A DNA stretch of 64,000 nt, taken from NCBI GenBank assembly GCA_944321525.1, contig CALULQ010000016.1, positions 17,123 through 81,122 of the forward strand, given 5' to 3'. Below the pieces are notes generated by a model. That model was given only the letters and a program-made list of their open reading frames with translations, was not told the DNA's origin and did no database searches. A program made the position numbers and the translations under genes. The DNA is from an uncultured Paraprevotella sp. (GTDB lineage Bacteria > Bacteroidota > Bacteroidia > Bacteroidales > Bacteroidaceae). Below are positions 49,826 to 58,939 of the stretch, one piece after another (the first letter of the stretch is position 1; each line of letters opens with the position of its first letter).

Positions 49826-52126
49826 ATGTTGCGTAATTACCAACATAAGATCAAAGATATTATCGCTTCCAAGTGGAAACAGCACCATAGCATCATGGTC
49901 CAGATGCCCACCGGAACCGGCAAGACTCATTTGCTGGCATCGGTCATTCTGGATTGGCTGAGGGGGGCGAAGGAGAAAAGCGTGTGGATTGTAGCGCATC
50001 GGCGGGAGCTGGTGGAACAGATTGAGGAGACGGTGGTGCGATATGGCATGAAGCCAACGGGCGGGAGTGTCAAGGTGTTGTCTATCCAATGGATTTCCAA
50101 GCATTGGGAGGACCTGAAGGATGAGCATCCGGGGCTGATAGTGATCGACGAAGCGCATCACGCGCTGGCGGAAACTTACAAGGAACTGTGGGCGCGCTAT
50201 CCCGAAGCCCGCAAGTTGGGCATGACGGCCACGCCTTGCCGGCTGAACCGGCGGGGATTCACGGATTTGTTTGAGGTGCTGATAACCGCGGACAGCATTG
50301 CGGACTTTATCCGGCAGGGATGGCTCTCTCCTTTTGATTATGTGTCCATCCGGCCTGACAGCAAAGACCAACAGTTGGTGGACAGCCTCTCGAAACGGGG
50401 TGCGGACGGGGATTTCCAGGTGAAGGAGATGAACGCGGTGCTGAACTGCCGGCCGAGCATCGGGCGGCTGTATGAAAGTGTGCGGCTATATGCCAACGGC
50501 AAGAAAGGCATCGTGTATGCCATCAGCATCAGCCATGCGCGGAACATTGCCGAACACTACAAGGAAAACGGGCTGAATGCCGTTGCCATTGACAGCAAGA
50601 CTCCGGCCAAGCTGCGCAAACAATTCGTGGAAGATTTCAGGCGGGGCAAGATTCAGGTGCTGGTGAACGTGGATGTGTTCAGCGAGGGCTTCGACTGTCC
50701 GGATGTGGAGTTCGTGCAGATGGCACGCCCCACCCTTTCGCTGGCCAAATATTTGCAACAGGTGGGACGCGGGCTGCGCCGGACGGATGGGAAAGAAGCG
50801 TGCATGCTGATAGACAATGTGGGGCTGTACCGCCTGTTCGGGTTGCCCACGGCCTACCGGGATTGGCCAGCCATGTTCGAGGGACGGCTGGCGGGGAAAG
50901 GTTATCCCGCGGCCAATGGAAAGGCCACTTATATGGCTGCATCGTCGCTCTGGCCCCAGGCAGCGGAGGGAAACGAGTTTCTGGAAACCATCATTTCCCA
51001 CGAACGGTTGATGGATTACCTGCAAAACGACACTCCCCTACCCGACGTTTCCCCAACCGGGGAACTGAAGCCATTTAAAGACCGCCAAAGCGGGCTTTGG
51101 GGATTGAAGCAAGGCCAAACCATCACCGCACCGCCACAATTCCGCAGGGTCTTCGACGTGAAAAACAATTGGGCAGCCGTGAAGTTTGAGGACTACCGGG
51201 TCGGCATCGTGGAAGGGAACGGAAACATACGGATGAAGCTCGACCGATACCGCCGCATGAGATTCATGCCGGACGACCTTATGGCCGTAACGGACAATGG
51301 TAACCATGTTTTCTACATTGACTTAAAGAGCCATCACCTGTACAACGAAAAGCCGAAAGTATTGAATTTCGGACGAATAGGAATGCTGAAGGCCGCAGGG
51401 GCATACTACAGCCGCACGAAGCATGTCTACAAGAGCCGTCCCGGAACGACCGACCTTGACATTGTCTCGCGGAGCTTCTATCTTCGAATCTACGACAACT
51501 TCCCCGGCAACTCCCGGTTCAAGCACGTTGACGGCATCGACACTTTTCTCCATCGGGATTGCGTGTGCATCCTGGCTGACGACGAGGAGGAATATTATTG
51601 GTTCTGCAGCGAGCTGGCAGACGGGAGCATCGTGATTGCGGACGAAAAGGGGAATTACTACCACGCAATGGAAGGCCGCGAAAAGTTATACATCGCTTGC
51701 GAGCATCCCAAGACGGCGGAAGAGGATTTCGATGTGGCGGCATCGCGCCTGAAAGCGGAAGCCGAAACGAGAGCCGTCAAAATGCAGGCCAACTTCCGAC
51801 AAGAGAAAGAGCGGAAACAACAAGAGCGATTGGCCAGCATGCAGAAGGCGGTGCCTTTCCGCTCCGGTTTGAGATGGGGACTGAAGCTGGGCGACCGGAT
51901 AATTGTTCCGCCGGTCTATCGCAACATCCAGATGCCGGTCGGCAATTATTGCGCCGTTGAAGCCCATCCCCGACAATGGGGCATCATCATGCTGGACGGG
52001 AAGGTCGTGATAGAGGCACGCTACACGAATGTAAAGATAAACAACAACGGCACCGCACAGCTGACCATCTTCCCGGGAATGACCAAAACGGTAGATTTAA
52101 GCCATGACGCAGAAAGGCTGAAATAG
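49826..52126 (+). CDS. SF2 helicase with C-terminal WG-repeat-like region
   Basis: In this 766-residue protein residues 1-350 are a DEAD/DEAH-type SF2 helicase: motif I MPTGTGKTH (26-34), II DEAHHALAE, III GMTATPCRL and VI QQVGRGLRRT. The second half contains WG-repeat-like segments (GLWGLKQGQTITAPPQFRRV and RWGLKLGDRIIVPPVYRNIQ, each followed by YR/R.WGI), probably a beta-propeller-like or solenoid binding surface, and a charged helix (about 645-675). The gene is G+C-rich, unlike the preceding locus. Its function is unknown. Related helicases include restriction-type ResIII proteins, but no modification gene is present. Confidence 0.8.
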   Translation: MLRNYQHKIKDIIASKWKQHHSIMVQMPTGTGKTHLLASVILDWLRGAKEKSVWIVAHRRELVEQIEETVVRYGMKPTGGSVKVLSIQWISKHWEDLKDEHPGLIVIDEAHHALAETYKELWARYPEARKLGMTATPCRLNRRGFTDLFEVLITADSIADFIRQGWLSPFDYVSIRPDSKDQQLVDSLSKRGADGDFQVKEMNAVLNCRPSIGRLYESVRLYANGKKGIVYAISISHARNIAEHYKENGLNAVAIDSKTPAKLRKQFVEDFRRGKIQVLVNVDVFSEGFDCPDVEFVQMARPTLSLAKYLQQVGRGLRRTDGKEACMLIDNVGLYRLFGLPTAYRDWPAMFEGRLAGKGYPAANGKATYMAASSLWPQAAEGNEFLETIISHERLMDYLQNDTPLPDVSPTGELKPFKDRQSGLWGLKQGQTITAPPQFRRVFDVKNNWAAVKFEDYRVGIVEGNGNIRMKLDRYRRMRFMPDDLMAVTDNGNHVFYIDLKSHHLYNEKPKVLNFGRIGMLKAAGAYYSRTKHVYKSRPGTTDLDIVSRSFYLRIYDNFPGNSRFKHVDGIDTFLHRDCVCILADDEEEYYWFCSELADGSIVIADEKGNYYHAMEGREKLYIACEHPKTAEEDFDVAASRLKAEAETRAVKMQANFRQEKERKQQERLASMQKAVPFRSGLRWGLKLGDRIIVPPVYRNIQMPVGNYCAVEAHPRQWGIIMLDGKVVIEARYTNVKINNNGTAQLTIFPGMTKTVDLSHDAERLK

Positions 52127-52176
52127 CCGCGTCCCTCAGGCCTCCCGGCGGACGAGAGCAGGCAGTGTGGCGAATC

Positions 52177-52238
52177 GTACTTTGCGGAGAATACTCGAGT
52201 ACTCTGCGGGAAGTACTCGCGTACTGTGCGGAAAGTAC
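52177..52238. repeat. Palindromic GTACT/AGTAC tandem repeat, copy 3 (3 units)
   Basis: The units are GTACTTTGCGGAGAATAC, GTACTCTGCGGGAAGTAC and GTACTGTGCGGAAAGTAC with linkers TCGA and TCGC and a 22-base period. The CGAATC before the first unit is the reverse complement of the GATTCG that follows copy 1, so this copy is in opposite orientation. It lies between convergent genes (helicase and ACT protein). Confidence 0.9.
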
Positions 52239-52346
52239 TCTTCGCTCCCGCGCACCATCTTTCGCGCCCGTCCGGCAAGGCCGCCGCCGCGGGGCGCCCG
52301 CTTTCCGCCTCAACAAGGGAGGGCGGGAAGCAAGTTTCCGAACCGC

Positions 52347-52402
52347 AAAAAAACATCCGGGGGAAACATGGAATGAAACAGACATCCATGTTTCCCCCGG
52401 AT
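52347..52402 (-). terminator. Strong intrinsic terminator of the aromatic-acid operon
   Basis: A perfect 18-base-pair stem (52355-52372 with 52385-52402) closes a 12-base loop. On the minus strand it is followed by seven T (the AAAAAAA at 52347-52353). It lies 30 bases beyond the ACT-domain gene stop. Confidence 0.88.
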
Positions 52403-52431
52403 TGTGTTATGGGTTTTCCTTCGGCAAAGCC

Positions 52432-52848
52432 CTACAACTGCTGGTCGCCCAGCACCCGGCAATCTTCCTCCGCAAGCCACTTCAGGCATTCAGCCAAGTC
52501 GCTCGGACGGATGACGATGTTGGCTTGGTCGCCTTGGGCAAAGGCGTACATGTATTCAATGAAAATCTGATGCGCGGCCAGCTTGTCCAAAATCTTGGCC
52601 AATGCCCCGGCCACGTTGGGACAGCAGATGCACACCACGTCGGTGAGCACCACGGCGAAATTCTTTGCGCGCAACACCTCCACCGCCTTGTCCACGTCGG
52701 ACACAATCAGGCGCAGTATGCCGAAATCTGTTGTCTCCGCCATGCTGAAGGCGTGCATGTTAATCCCATTTTCTCCCAGCACTTTGGTCACTTCATTGAT
52801 TCTCCCGCTTTTGTTCTCCAAGAACACGGACAACTGTTTGATGGTCAT
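52432..52848 (-). CDS. Double ACT-domain protein
   Basis: This 138-residue protein is composed of two ACT modules (KQLSVFLENKSGRINEVTKV and VVCICCPNVAGALAKILDKL). ACT domains bind amino acids and regulate metabolic enzymes. It is the last gene of the operon, 22 bases after the phenylacetate-CoA ligase gene, an association seen in many anaerobes. It probably senses an aromatic amino acid or product. Confidence 0.85.
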   Translation of the reverse strand: MTIKQLSVFLENKSGRINEVTKVLGENGINMHAFSMAETTDFGILRLIVSDVDKAVEVLRAKNFAVVLTDVVCICCPNVAGALAKILDKLAAHQIFIEYMYAFAQGDQANIVIRPSDLAECLKWLAEEDCRVLGDQQL

Positions 52849-52869
52849 AGTATTTCTCCTTTTTTAGGG

Positions 52870-54171
52870 TTAAGCCAAAACTCGTTTATCTATCACACGG
52901 GTGCTCTTTCCCTCGCTACGCGGCAGGCTGTTCGGTTCCACGAGTTTCACCTCCGCGCTGATGGAAAGCACGCTCTTCAGGCGGTCGGACAACTTGCGTT
53001 TCAGGGCCAGCATGCTTCCCATGTCGTCCGAGAAACTGTCCGGCCTGAGTTCCACCTGCACCTCCAGCGTGTCCAGGTTGTTCTTCCGGTCCACCACCAA
53101 CATGTAGCGTGGGGCAATCTCCGGGATTTCCAGGATGACGGCTTCCACTTGCGACGGGAATACGTTGATGCCCCGGATGATCAGCATGTCGTCGCTCCGG
53201 CCCAGGATGCGGGTGAAGCGCACGCTGGTGCGCCCGCAGTCGCAAGTGCCCGGCATCAGTGTGGTCAGGTCTTTCGTCCGGTAGCGGAGCAGCGGCATGC
53301 CCGTCTTGGTCAGGGTGGTCAGCACCAGCTCTCCCTCCTGCCCCAGCGGCAACACTTCCCCGGTTTCCGGATTGATGATTTCGGGATAGAAATGGTCTTC
53401 GGCGATATGCGACCCGTTCTTGCAGCCGCACTCGTAGGCCACGCCCGGCCCCATGATTTCACTCAGGCCGTAGATGTTGTAGGCCTGGATGCCCAACCGT
53501 TCCTCGATTTCGCGACGCATGTTCTCGGTCCATGGTTCCGCGCCGAAAGCCCCGATGCGGAGCTTCAGGTCGGCCCCCGTCAATCCCTGCTTGTTCAGCG
53601 CCTCGGCCAGATACAAGGCATACGAAGGCGTGCAGGCCAGTCCCGTGACGCCCAAGTCCCTCAACAGCCGGATGTGCTTCTCCGTGTTTCCCGTCGAAGT
53701 GGGCAGCACCGTGGCTCCCAAATGCTCCACGCCGTAATGCGCTCCCAGTCCGCCGGTGAACAGGCCGTAACCGTAGCCCACCGACACGATGTCGCCGCGC
53801 GTCACCCCGTAAGCCGTCAGTGCGCGGGCTGTCACCTCTTTCCATATCTCCAGGTCGCGGTACGTATAGCCCACGATGGTGGGATTTCCCGTCGTGCCCG
53901 ACGAAGCGTGTATGCGCACAATCTCCGTCATGGGGGCCGCCACCAGCCCCATCGGATAATTGTCGCGCAAATCCGCCTTTGTCGTGAAAGGCAGTTTCAC
54001 GATGTCGTCAATCGTGCGGATGTCGTCGGGCAACAAATCCATCTCCTGCATCTTCTCACGATAAAACGGCGTGTTGTGGTACACCAAATCCACCAGCTTG
54101 TGCAGGCGTTTACCTTGCAAGTCGCGCAACTCGTCGCGGCTCATGCACTCTTTGTTCTTGTTCCAAATCAT
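52870..54171 (-). CDS. paaK: Phenylacetate-CoA ligase
   Basis: This 433-residue protein of the ANL superfamily has PaaK features: LVDLVYHNTPFYREKM near the N-terminus, the P-loop IHASSGTTGNPTIVGYTYRD (about 88-107), AEPWTENMR, and the C-terminal GRSDDMLIIRGINVFPSQVE. It interconverts an aryl-acetate and its CoA thioester with ATP/AMP. In this operon, next to IorAB, it could run towards free acid and ATP formation in a fermentative host. Confidence 0.88.
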   Translation of the reverse strand: MIWNKNKECMSRDELRDLQGKRLHKLVDLVYHNTPFYREKMQEMDLLPDDIRTIDDIVKLPFTTKADLRDNYPMGLVAAPMTEIVRIHASSGTTGNPTIVGYTYRDLEIWKEVTARALTAYGVTRGDIVSVGYGYGLFTGGLGAHYGVEHLGATVLPTSTGNTEKHIRLLRDLGVTGLACTPSYALYLAEALNKQGLTGADLKLRIGAFGAEPWTENMRREIEERLGIQAYNIYGLSEIMGPGVAYECGCKNGSHIAEDHFYPEIINPETGEVLPLGQEGELVLTTLTKTGMPLLRYRTKDLTTLMPGTCDCGRTSVRFTRILGRSDDMLIIRGINVFPSQVEAVILEIPEIAPRYMLVVDRKNNLDTLEVQVELRPDSFSDDMGSMLALKRKLSDRLKSVLSISAEVKLVEPNSLPRSEGKSTRVIDKRVLA

Positions 54172-54233
54172 GTTTTTCTTTTTGCATCGGGGCGCGGCAT
54201 GCGCGCCCCGAATGTTTTATTAAATGGTATTAT

Positions 54234-55556
54234 TCACTGTCCTAAGGGATGGTCCAGATAGAAGGCTTTCATCCGCTCCTCCATCACGGGATACAGTTCA
54301 TCGCGCATGCGGGACGTGCAGGCCCTCACGCCGCCTTGCTCGCTGCCTGTGGTGCCGAGCGAGATGCTGCTCACGCCATAGTAGAGCAATTCGCGGAGTA
54401 GTTCGCCGCCCCCCATGTTCCCGTAACCGATGGTGAAGAAAAAGCCGTCGCCCACGGGGCGCGTCACATCGTAATCATACACGATGTGGAACCCATTGTC
54501 CGTGAAGATTTTCTTCATCCGCTCAGCCCGCCTTGCGTACTCACGCATGTCGGCGGCAAAATCCAGTTCGCCGTCCGTGGCCGCACGCAACATCTCGGCG
54601 TAGCCATACTGCGTGGAAGCCGTACAACCGGAAGTGATCATATACAGCACGGAGGCCACGAACGTCTGCCCGAACACGCCGGAATCGCCATACCGTTCTG
54701 CCAAGGCAGGATAATAGCGGTCGAACAGCGTGTCGGAAACGCAGGCCACGGCCATGCGCTGTCCCGCATAGCTGAAAATCTTGGAAGAAGACAGCATGAG
54801 GATATAGTTGTCCGTATATTTGCCCACCGTGGGCGGATAGGGAGCTTGCCAGGGTTTGCCCAAGTCCTGACGAAAATCCATGCAGAAGTAGGCCATGTCT
54901 TCCAGCACGATGACGTCGTAGCGGGTGGCCAGCTCGCCGATAATCTTCAGTTCACTGTCTTCCAAGCAGATCCACGCCGGATTGTTCGGGTTGGAGTAGA
55001 CAATGGCTGCGATGTCGCCTCGTTTCAGATAACTTTCCAGCTTGTCCCGCAAGGCCTCGCCCCGATAATGGTAAATGTCGAACTGCTCCCACCGGGCGCC
55101 GATGATGCGCAACTGGGATTTCTGAATGGGGAATCCGGGGTCGATGAACAAGACCTTGTCCTTTCCCGGACGGCACTGCGTGCAAATCACGAACGAACCG
55201 AAGGAAGCCGCCACGGAGCCGGTGGTCGGAATGCAGGCGCGCGGCGAAATGTCGAGATCCACGAAAGCCTTCACGAAACGGGACGCCTCGCGCTTCAGTT
55301 CGGGCACACCGTCGGCCGCCGGATACTGCGAACCGACACCGCGGTCGAGCGCGGCCTTCTCGGCCTCCACGCCCACCCGGTTGGCCGGCAAGCCCGGCGA
55401 GCCCTGGTCCATGCGGATGAAAGGAATCCCCGTCAGTTGTTCCAGCCGCGAAGCCACAAGGAGCACTTCCCCGATGGTGGCACGCGACAAGTCGGCAATC
55501 TTCAGTTCCTCGACGACCGATGCCACCAGTTCTTCACTAAAAACCTGATGTTTCAT
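54234..55556 (-). CDS. PLP-dependent aminotransferase (class I/II)
   Basis: The product has 440 residues when started at ATG 55556 (MKHQVFSEELVASVVEELKI). The frame also extends to 55601, but that stretch overlaps the preceding gene and has no family support. Fold type I motifs include YPAADGVPELKREASRFVKA, IVYSNPNNPAWICLED and the PLP lysine region LMLSSSKIFSYAGQRMA. It probably removes the amino group from an aromatic amino acid, feeding 2-keto acid to the ferredoxin oxidoreductase encoded upstream. Confidence 0.86.
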   Translation of the reverse strand: MKHQVFSEELVASVVEELKIADLSRATIGEVLLVASRLEQLTGIPFIRMDQGSPGLPANRVGVEAEKAALDRGVGSQYPAADGVPELKREASRFVKAFVDLDISPRACIPTTGSVAASFGSFVICTQCRPGKDKVLFIDPGFPIQKSQLRIIGARWEQFDIYHYRGEALRDKLESYLKRGDIAAIVYSNPNNPAWICLEDSELKIIGELATRYDVIVLEDMAYFCMDFRQDLGKPWQAPYPPTVGKYTDNYILMLSSSKIFSYAGQRMAVACVSDTLFDRYYPALAERYGDSGVFGQTFVASVLYMITSGCTASTQYGYAEMLRAATDGELDFAADMREYARRAERMKKIFTDNGFHIVYDYDVTRPVGDGFFFTIGYGNMGGGELLRELLYYGVSSISLGTTGSEQGGVRACTSRMRDELYPVMEERMKAFYLDHPLGQ

Positions 55557-55569
55557 CTTTCTCCTCTCC

Positions 55570-56148
55570 TTAAATCTCCGACGCGGCATAGCCCAAATCA
55601 AAGGCCCTCTGGTTCATCTCCACCACGGCCTCCCCTTTCGAGCCGAACACCCGGGCGATGCTCGCCCTCAGCTGTTCCACAGAAAGGATGTTCAGATAGC
55701 GGGCCGCCGCGCCCAACAGAATCACATTGGCGCATTTCGGCATGGAATGCTCTTTGGCCATCGCCTCCACGTCCACCGTCACCACGTGGGGCAACGTGCG
55801 GAAGTCGGCTTTCAACGCCTCGTCATCGGGATAGTTCGGGATGTTCTTGAACGGCGAGGAAGAAGTAATCACCCAGCCGTCCTTATTTAAATAAGGCAGA
55901 TAACGCAAGGCTTCCATCGGCTCCAGCGACAGAATCATGTCCGCCGTGCCTGCCGTAATCAGGTCGGACGCGATTTCCCCGTCCGAAAGGCGCAGGTTGG
56001 ACTGCACGTCTCCTCCGCGCTGGCTCATCCCGTGCACCTCCGCCTGCTTCAGTGTCAGTCCGGCCTGCGTGGCCGCTTCGCCGATCATGGTGGCGATGGA
56101 GAGGATACCTTGTCCTCCCACGCCCGAAAGTATGATGTCCTGTTTCAT
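55570..56148 (-). CDS. iorB: Indolepyruvate:ferredoxin oxidoreductase, beta subunit
   Basis: This 192-residue protein of the pyruvate-ferredoxin-oxidoreductase gamma-type domain begins IILSGVGGQGILSIATMIGE, followed by VHGMSQRGGDVQSNLR. With IorA it oxidatively decarboxylates aryl-pyruvates to aryl-acetyl-CoA, reducing ferredoxin. Its start overlaps the iorA stop by 4 bases. Confidence 0.9.
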   Translation of the reverse strand: MKQDIILSGVGGQGILSIATMIGEAATQAGLTLKQAEVHGMSQRGGDVQSNLRLSDGEIASDLITAGTADMILSLEPMEALRYLPYLNKDGWVITSSSPFKNIPNYPDDEALKADFRTLPHVVTVDVEAMAKEHSMPKCANVILLGAAARYLNILSVEQLRASIARVFGSKGEAVVEMNQRAFDLGYAASEI

Positions 56149-57758
56149 GATTTCTTTTCAGCTTTCTTTTGTTTCAGTTTTCTGTTCAAGGTCTGGATGC
56201 ATTCCCTGCGCGGGATAATCACCGACACGCCTTTATACTCTATCTCCTCGCGAAGGATGCGGGTGATTTCTTCCATATTCTTCGGCAGCGGCACTACCAC
56301 ACGCACGTGTTCCGGCTCCACGCCGAGTCCCAGGCAGATGGCCTCGAACTTGTTCGTTCCGGCCGAATCCTGTCCGCCGGTCATGGCCGTGGTCAGATTG
56401 TCCGAAATGACGACCGTAATCTGAGCCTTGTCGTTCACCGCATCCAGCAATCCCGTCATGCCGGAATGCGTGAAGGTGGAGTCGCCAATGACTGCAATGG
56501 CCGGGAACACGCCCGCGTCGGCCGCACCCTTGGCCATCGTGATGGACGCGCCCATGTCGAGACAGGTGTCAATGGCACGGAACGGCGGCAAAGCCCCAAG
56601 GGTATAGCACCCGATATCGGCAAACACGCGGGCATTCGGATACTCCTTCACCACCTCGTTCAAAGCGGTGTAGACGTCGCGGTGGCCGCATCCCTGGCAC
56701 AAGGCAGGCGGGCGGGACACCACCTCTTTCGGCAAGTCGAAATAGCGCTCGGGGCGGAATCCCATGGCCGTGGCCACACTGTCGGGCGTCAACTCGCCGG
56801 TGCGGGGCAGGTCGCCCGTCAGCCGGCCCTTCACCGGATAGTCGGCCGACAGCATGCCCGAAATGATTTCCTCGGCGAAGGGCTGTCCGTCCTCCACCAC
56901 CAGTATCTCGCGACTCTCGGCGGCCAAGCGGCGCACCAATTCTGTCGGCAACGGATATTGGGTCACCTTCAGTATGTTGAACTTCCCTTCGGCTTCTTTG
57001 GCTTCCTTCACATAATTATAACCGATGCCGCAAGCCAGGATGCCCACCGGTTTCTCTTCTTCCGACGGTTCGTAGCGCGTGTAAGGCGCATGGAGCGCCA
57101 ACTCTTCCAGACGTGGCTGCTGCTCCACCAACGCCGCATATTTCCGGCGCGAATTGGCCGGAAGGAGCACCCACCCGGCCGCGTCTTTGGCACAAGGCAA
57201 GGCCTGCAGCTCGCGCGCCGTCTCCTTCACTTCCACGGCGGCACGAGAATGTGCCAGCCTCATCACGATGCGCATCAGCACCGGCAGTTTCTCCCGCTCG
57301 GAAAGTTCGAAACCATATTCCATCATGTCGTAAGCCTCCTGCTGCGTGGACGGCTCCAACACGGGCATCAGCGAAAATTTGCCATAGAAACGAGAGTCCT
57401 GCTCGTTCTGCGAAGAGTGCATGGAGGGGTCGTCCGCCACAATGACAATCATACCGCCGTTCACGCCCGTGATGGCGGAGTTCACGAAGGCGTCCGCCGC
57501 CACATTCAGTCCCACGTGCTTCATGCAGGCAATCACACGCCCGCCGGCATACGAGACGCCCAATGCGGCCTCCACGGCCGTCTTCTCGTTCGTGCACCAA
57601 GTGCTGTGCAGGCCGCGCTCTCGGGCCAAGGGGTGCCGCTGGATATATTCGGTTATTTCCGTGCTCGGCGTTCCGGGATAGGCATACACGCCCCGGATGC
57701 CGGCATGGATAGCCCCCAAGGCTATCGCCTCGTCACCCAACAAAAGTTTCTTTTCCAT
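56145..57758 (-). CDS. iorA: Indolepyruvate:ferredoxin oxidoreductase, alpha subunit
   Basis: This 537-residue protein has the PYR-domain start LLLGDEAIALGAIHAG then VYAYPGTPSTEITEY, the TPP site ALCQGCGHRDVYTALNE (about 355) and IGDSTFTHSGMTGLLDAVND. Archaeal IorA proteins end in an 8-cysteine 2x[4Fe-4S] domain. Here the protein ends in a charged tail with a single Cys (PRRECIQTLNRKLK), so electrons must leave by another route or a separate ferredoxin. Confidence 0.9.
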   Translation of the reverse strand: MEKKLLLGDEAIALGAIHAGIRGVYAYPGTPSTEITEYIQRHPLARERGLHSTWCTNEKTAVEAALGVSYAGGRVIACMKHVGLNVAADAFVNSAITGVNGGMIVIVADDPSMHSSQNEQDSRFYGKFSLMPVLEPSTQQEAYDMMEYGFELSEREKLPVLMRIVMRLAHSRAAVEVKETARELQALPCAKDAAGWVLLPANSRRKYAALVEQQPRLEELALHAPYTRYEPSEEEKPVGILACGIGYNYVKEAKEAEGKFNILKVTQYPLPTELVRRLAAESREILVVEDGQPFAEEIISGMLSADYPVKGRLTGDLPRTGELTPDSVATAMGFRPERYFDLPKEVVSRPPALCQGCGHRDVYTALNEVVKEYPNARVFADIGCYTLGALPPFRAIDTCLDMGASITMAKGAADAGVFPAIAVIGDSTFTHSGMTGLLDAVNDKAQITVVISDNLTTAMTGGQDSAGTNKFEAICLGLGVEPEHVRVVVPLPKNMEEITRILREEIEYKGVSVIIPRRECIQTLNRKLKQKKAEKKS

Positions 57759-57780
57759 AATATTTGTCTATTCCTTATAT

Positions 57781-58551
57781 TTAAATGTTCAACGTAAAAT
57801 CGTCCGCATCGTCCAGGACGGGGAACTTGCGCCGGAAGCTCTCCAGATGCTCCATGTCCACCTCGGCCGTCACGGCGCACACCTGCTCCCTCTCGCACTC
57901 GGCCAACGTCTGCCCGTAGGGGTCTATCATCAGCGTCCCCCCGCAATACTCGCATGCCGGATCGGTCCCCACGCGGTTCACGCCCGCCACGTAGCATTGG
58001 TTCTCGATGGCCCGCGCCCTCAGCAGGGCCAGCCACGCCTCCACACGCGGAGTGGGCCAGCTGGCCACATACAGTATCATGTCGTAGTCCTTACGGTTGC
58101 GCGCCCACACGGGAAAGCGCAAATCGTAGCACACCTGAAGTAAGATGCGCACGCCGCGGAACTCCACCACCACGCGTTCGCGGCCTGCCGTGAAGCGCCG
58201 GTCCTCGCCGCCATAAGTGAAAAGATGCTTCTTGTCGTATGAACAGACCTCACCGTCTGGTTTCACAAAATAGAAACGGTTATAGTAACGGCCGTCTTCC
58301 TGCACGGCCACGCTGCCAGCCACGGCGCAGTCGTGCGCTCGGGCATAAGCGCGCATCCAGCGCAGCGTATCGCTGTCCGCCGGTTCGGCCAGTCCCTCCG
58401 GCTCCGTACAGAAACCGGTCGAGAACATTTCGGGCAACACGTAAAGGTCGGCTCCCGGGCGGGCGTCCATGGCACGCTCTGCCTCCCGCACGTTATCTTC
58501 CGGCTTTCCCCACGCAATGTCCTGCTGCAAAAGCGTTATTTTCATATTCAT
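57781..58551 (-). CDS. Carbon-nitrogen hydrolase (omega-amidase, YafV-like)
   Basis: In this 256-residue nitrilase-superfamily enzyme the Glu-Lys-Cys triad is visible: LPEMFSTGF (Glu near 41), YDKKHLF (Lys near 108) and LQVCYDLRFPVW (Cys near 141). YafV/Nit2-type enzymes hydrolyse omega-amides of 2-keto acids such as 2-oxoglutaramate, products of glutamine-linked transaminations. That fits its place as first gene of an aminotransferase-containing operon. Confidence 0.87.
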   Translation of the reverse strand: MNMKITLLQQDIAWGKPEDNVREAERAMDARPGADLYVLPEMFSTGFCTEPEGLAEPADSDTLRWMRAYARAHDCAVAGSVAVQEDGRYYNRFYFVKPDGEVCSYDKKHLFTYGGEDRRFTAGRERVVVEFRGVRILLQVCYDLRFPVWARNRKDYDMILYVASWPTPRVEAWLALLRARAIENQCYVAGVNRVGTDPACEYCGGTLMIDPYGQTLAECEREQVCAVTAEVDMEHLESFRRKFPVLDDADDFTLNI

Positions 58552-58568
58552 TTGAACTTAAATTGTGA

Positions 58569-58576
58569 CAAAGTTA
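58569..58576 (-). promoter_or_regulatory. -7 promoter element of the aromatic-acid operon
   Basis: Minus-strand TAACTTTG is a consensus element about 18 bases before the first gene of the six-gene operon. Confidence 0.65.
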
Positions 58577-58723
58577 ACAAAATAAAAGGTAAAATCGCCC
58601 TTTTCTGTCAAAGTATTCAAGAAAAAGGCGCAAAAAAAGCAAATCCACGGGAAAATTCACCAAGAAGCTCCCCGCAGCAGCGAAAGGCGGGAAGCTGGCG
58701 AAAATGTTGCGGAGCGCGTCAGC

Positions 58724-58763
58724 GTACTTTCCGCAAAGTACTCGAGTACTTGCCGCAGAGTAC
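58724..58763. repeat. Palindromic GTACT/AGTAC tandem repeat, copy 4 (2 units)
   Basis: GTACTTTCCGCAAAGTAC and GTACTTGCCGCAGAGTAC are joined by TCGA. This copy has only two units, and its outer flanks are themselves mirror images (TCAGC before, GCTGG after), so the whole element is close to one long palindrome. It lies between two minus-strand transcription units. Confidence 0.9.
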
Positions 58764-58939
58764 GCTGGCGCCTTCCGCACGGGACCGCAATCCATCGGGC
58801 AATCAGAAAAAGCGGCTGTCCCACCGAAATGTGACAGCCGCCCTCTATCCTTGTCCGCCGCCCCGCGCCCTGCCGCCGGAACGGGCGACGCGAAGCAGCC
58901 CCTCCTCCGCCGCCTCAAGCTTCCGATGGAGGAAGAGGC

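Noticed and set aside
52165..54261. 698-codon plus-strand open frame across the ACT and PaaK genes
   Set aside because: It begins in repeat copy 3, runs through the terminator and is antisense to two recognised enzymes.
56169..57797. Plus-strand open frame opposite iorA
   Set aside because: Antisense shadow. iorA is complete on the other strand.
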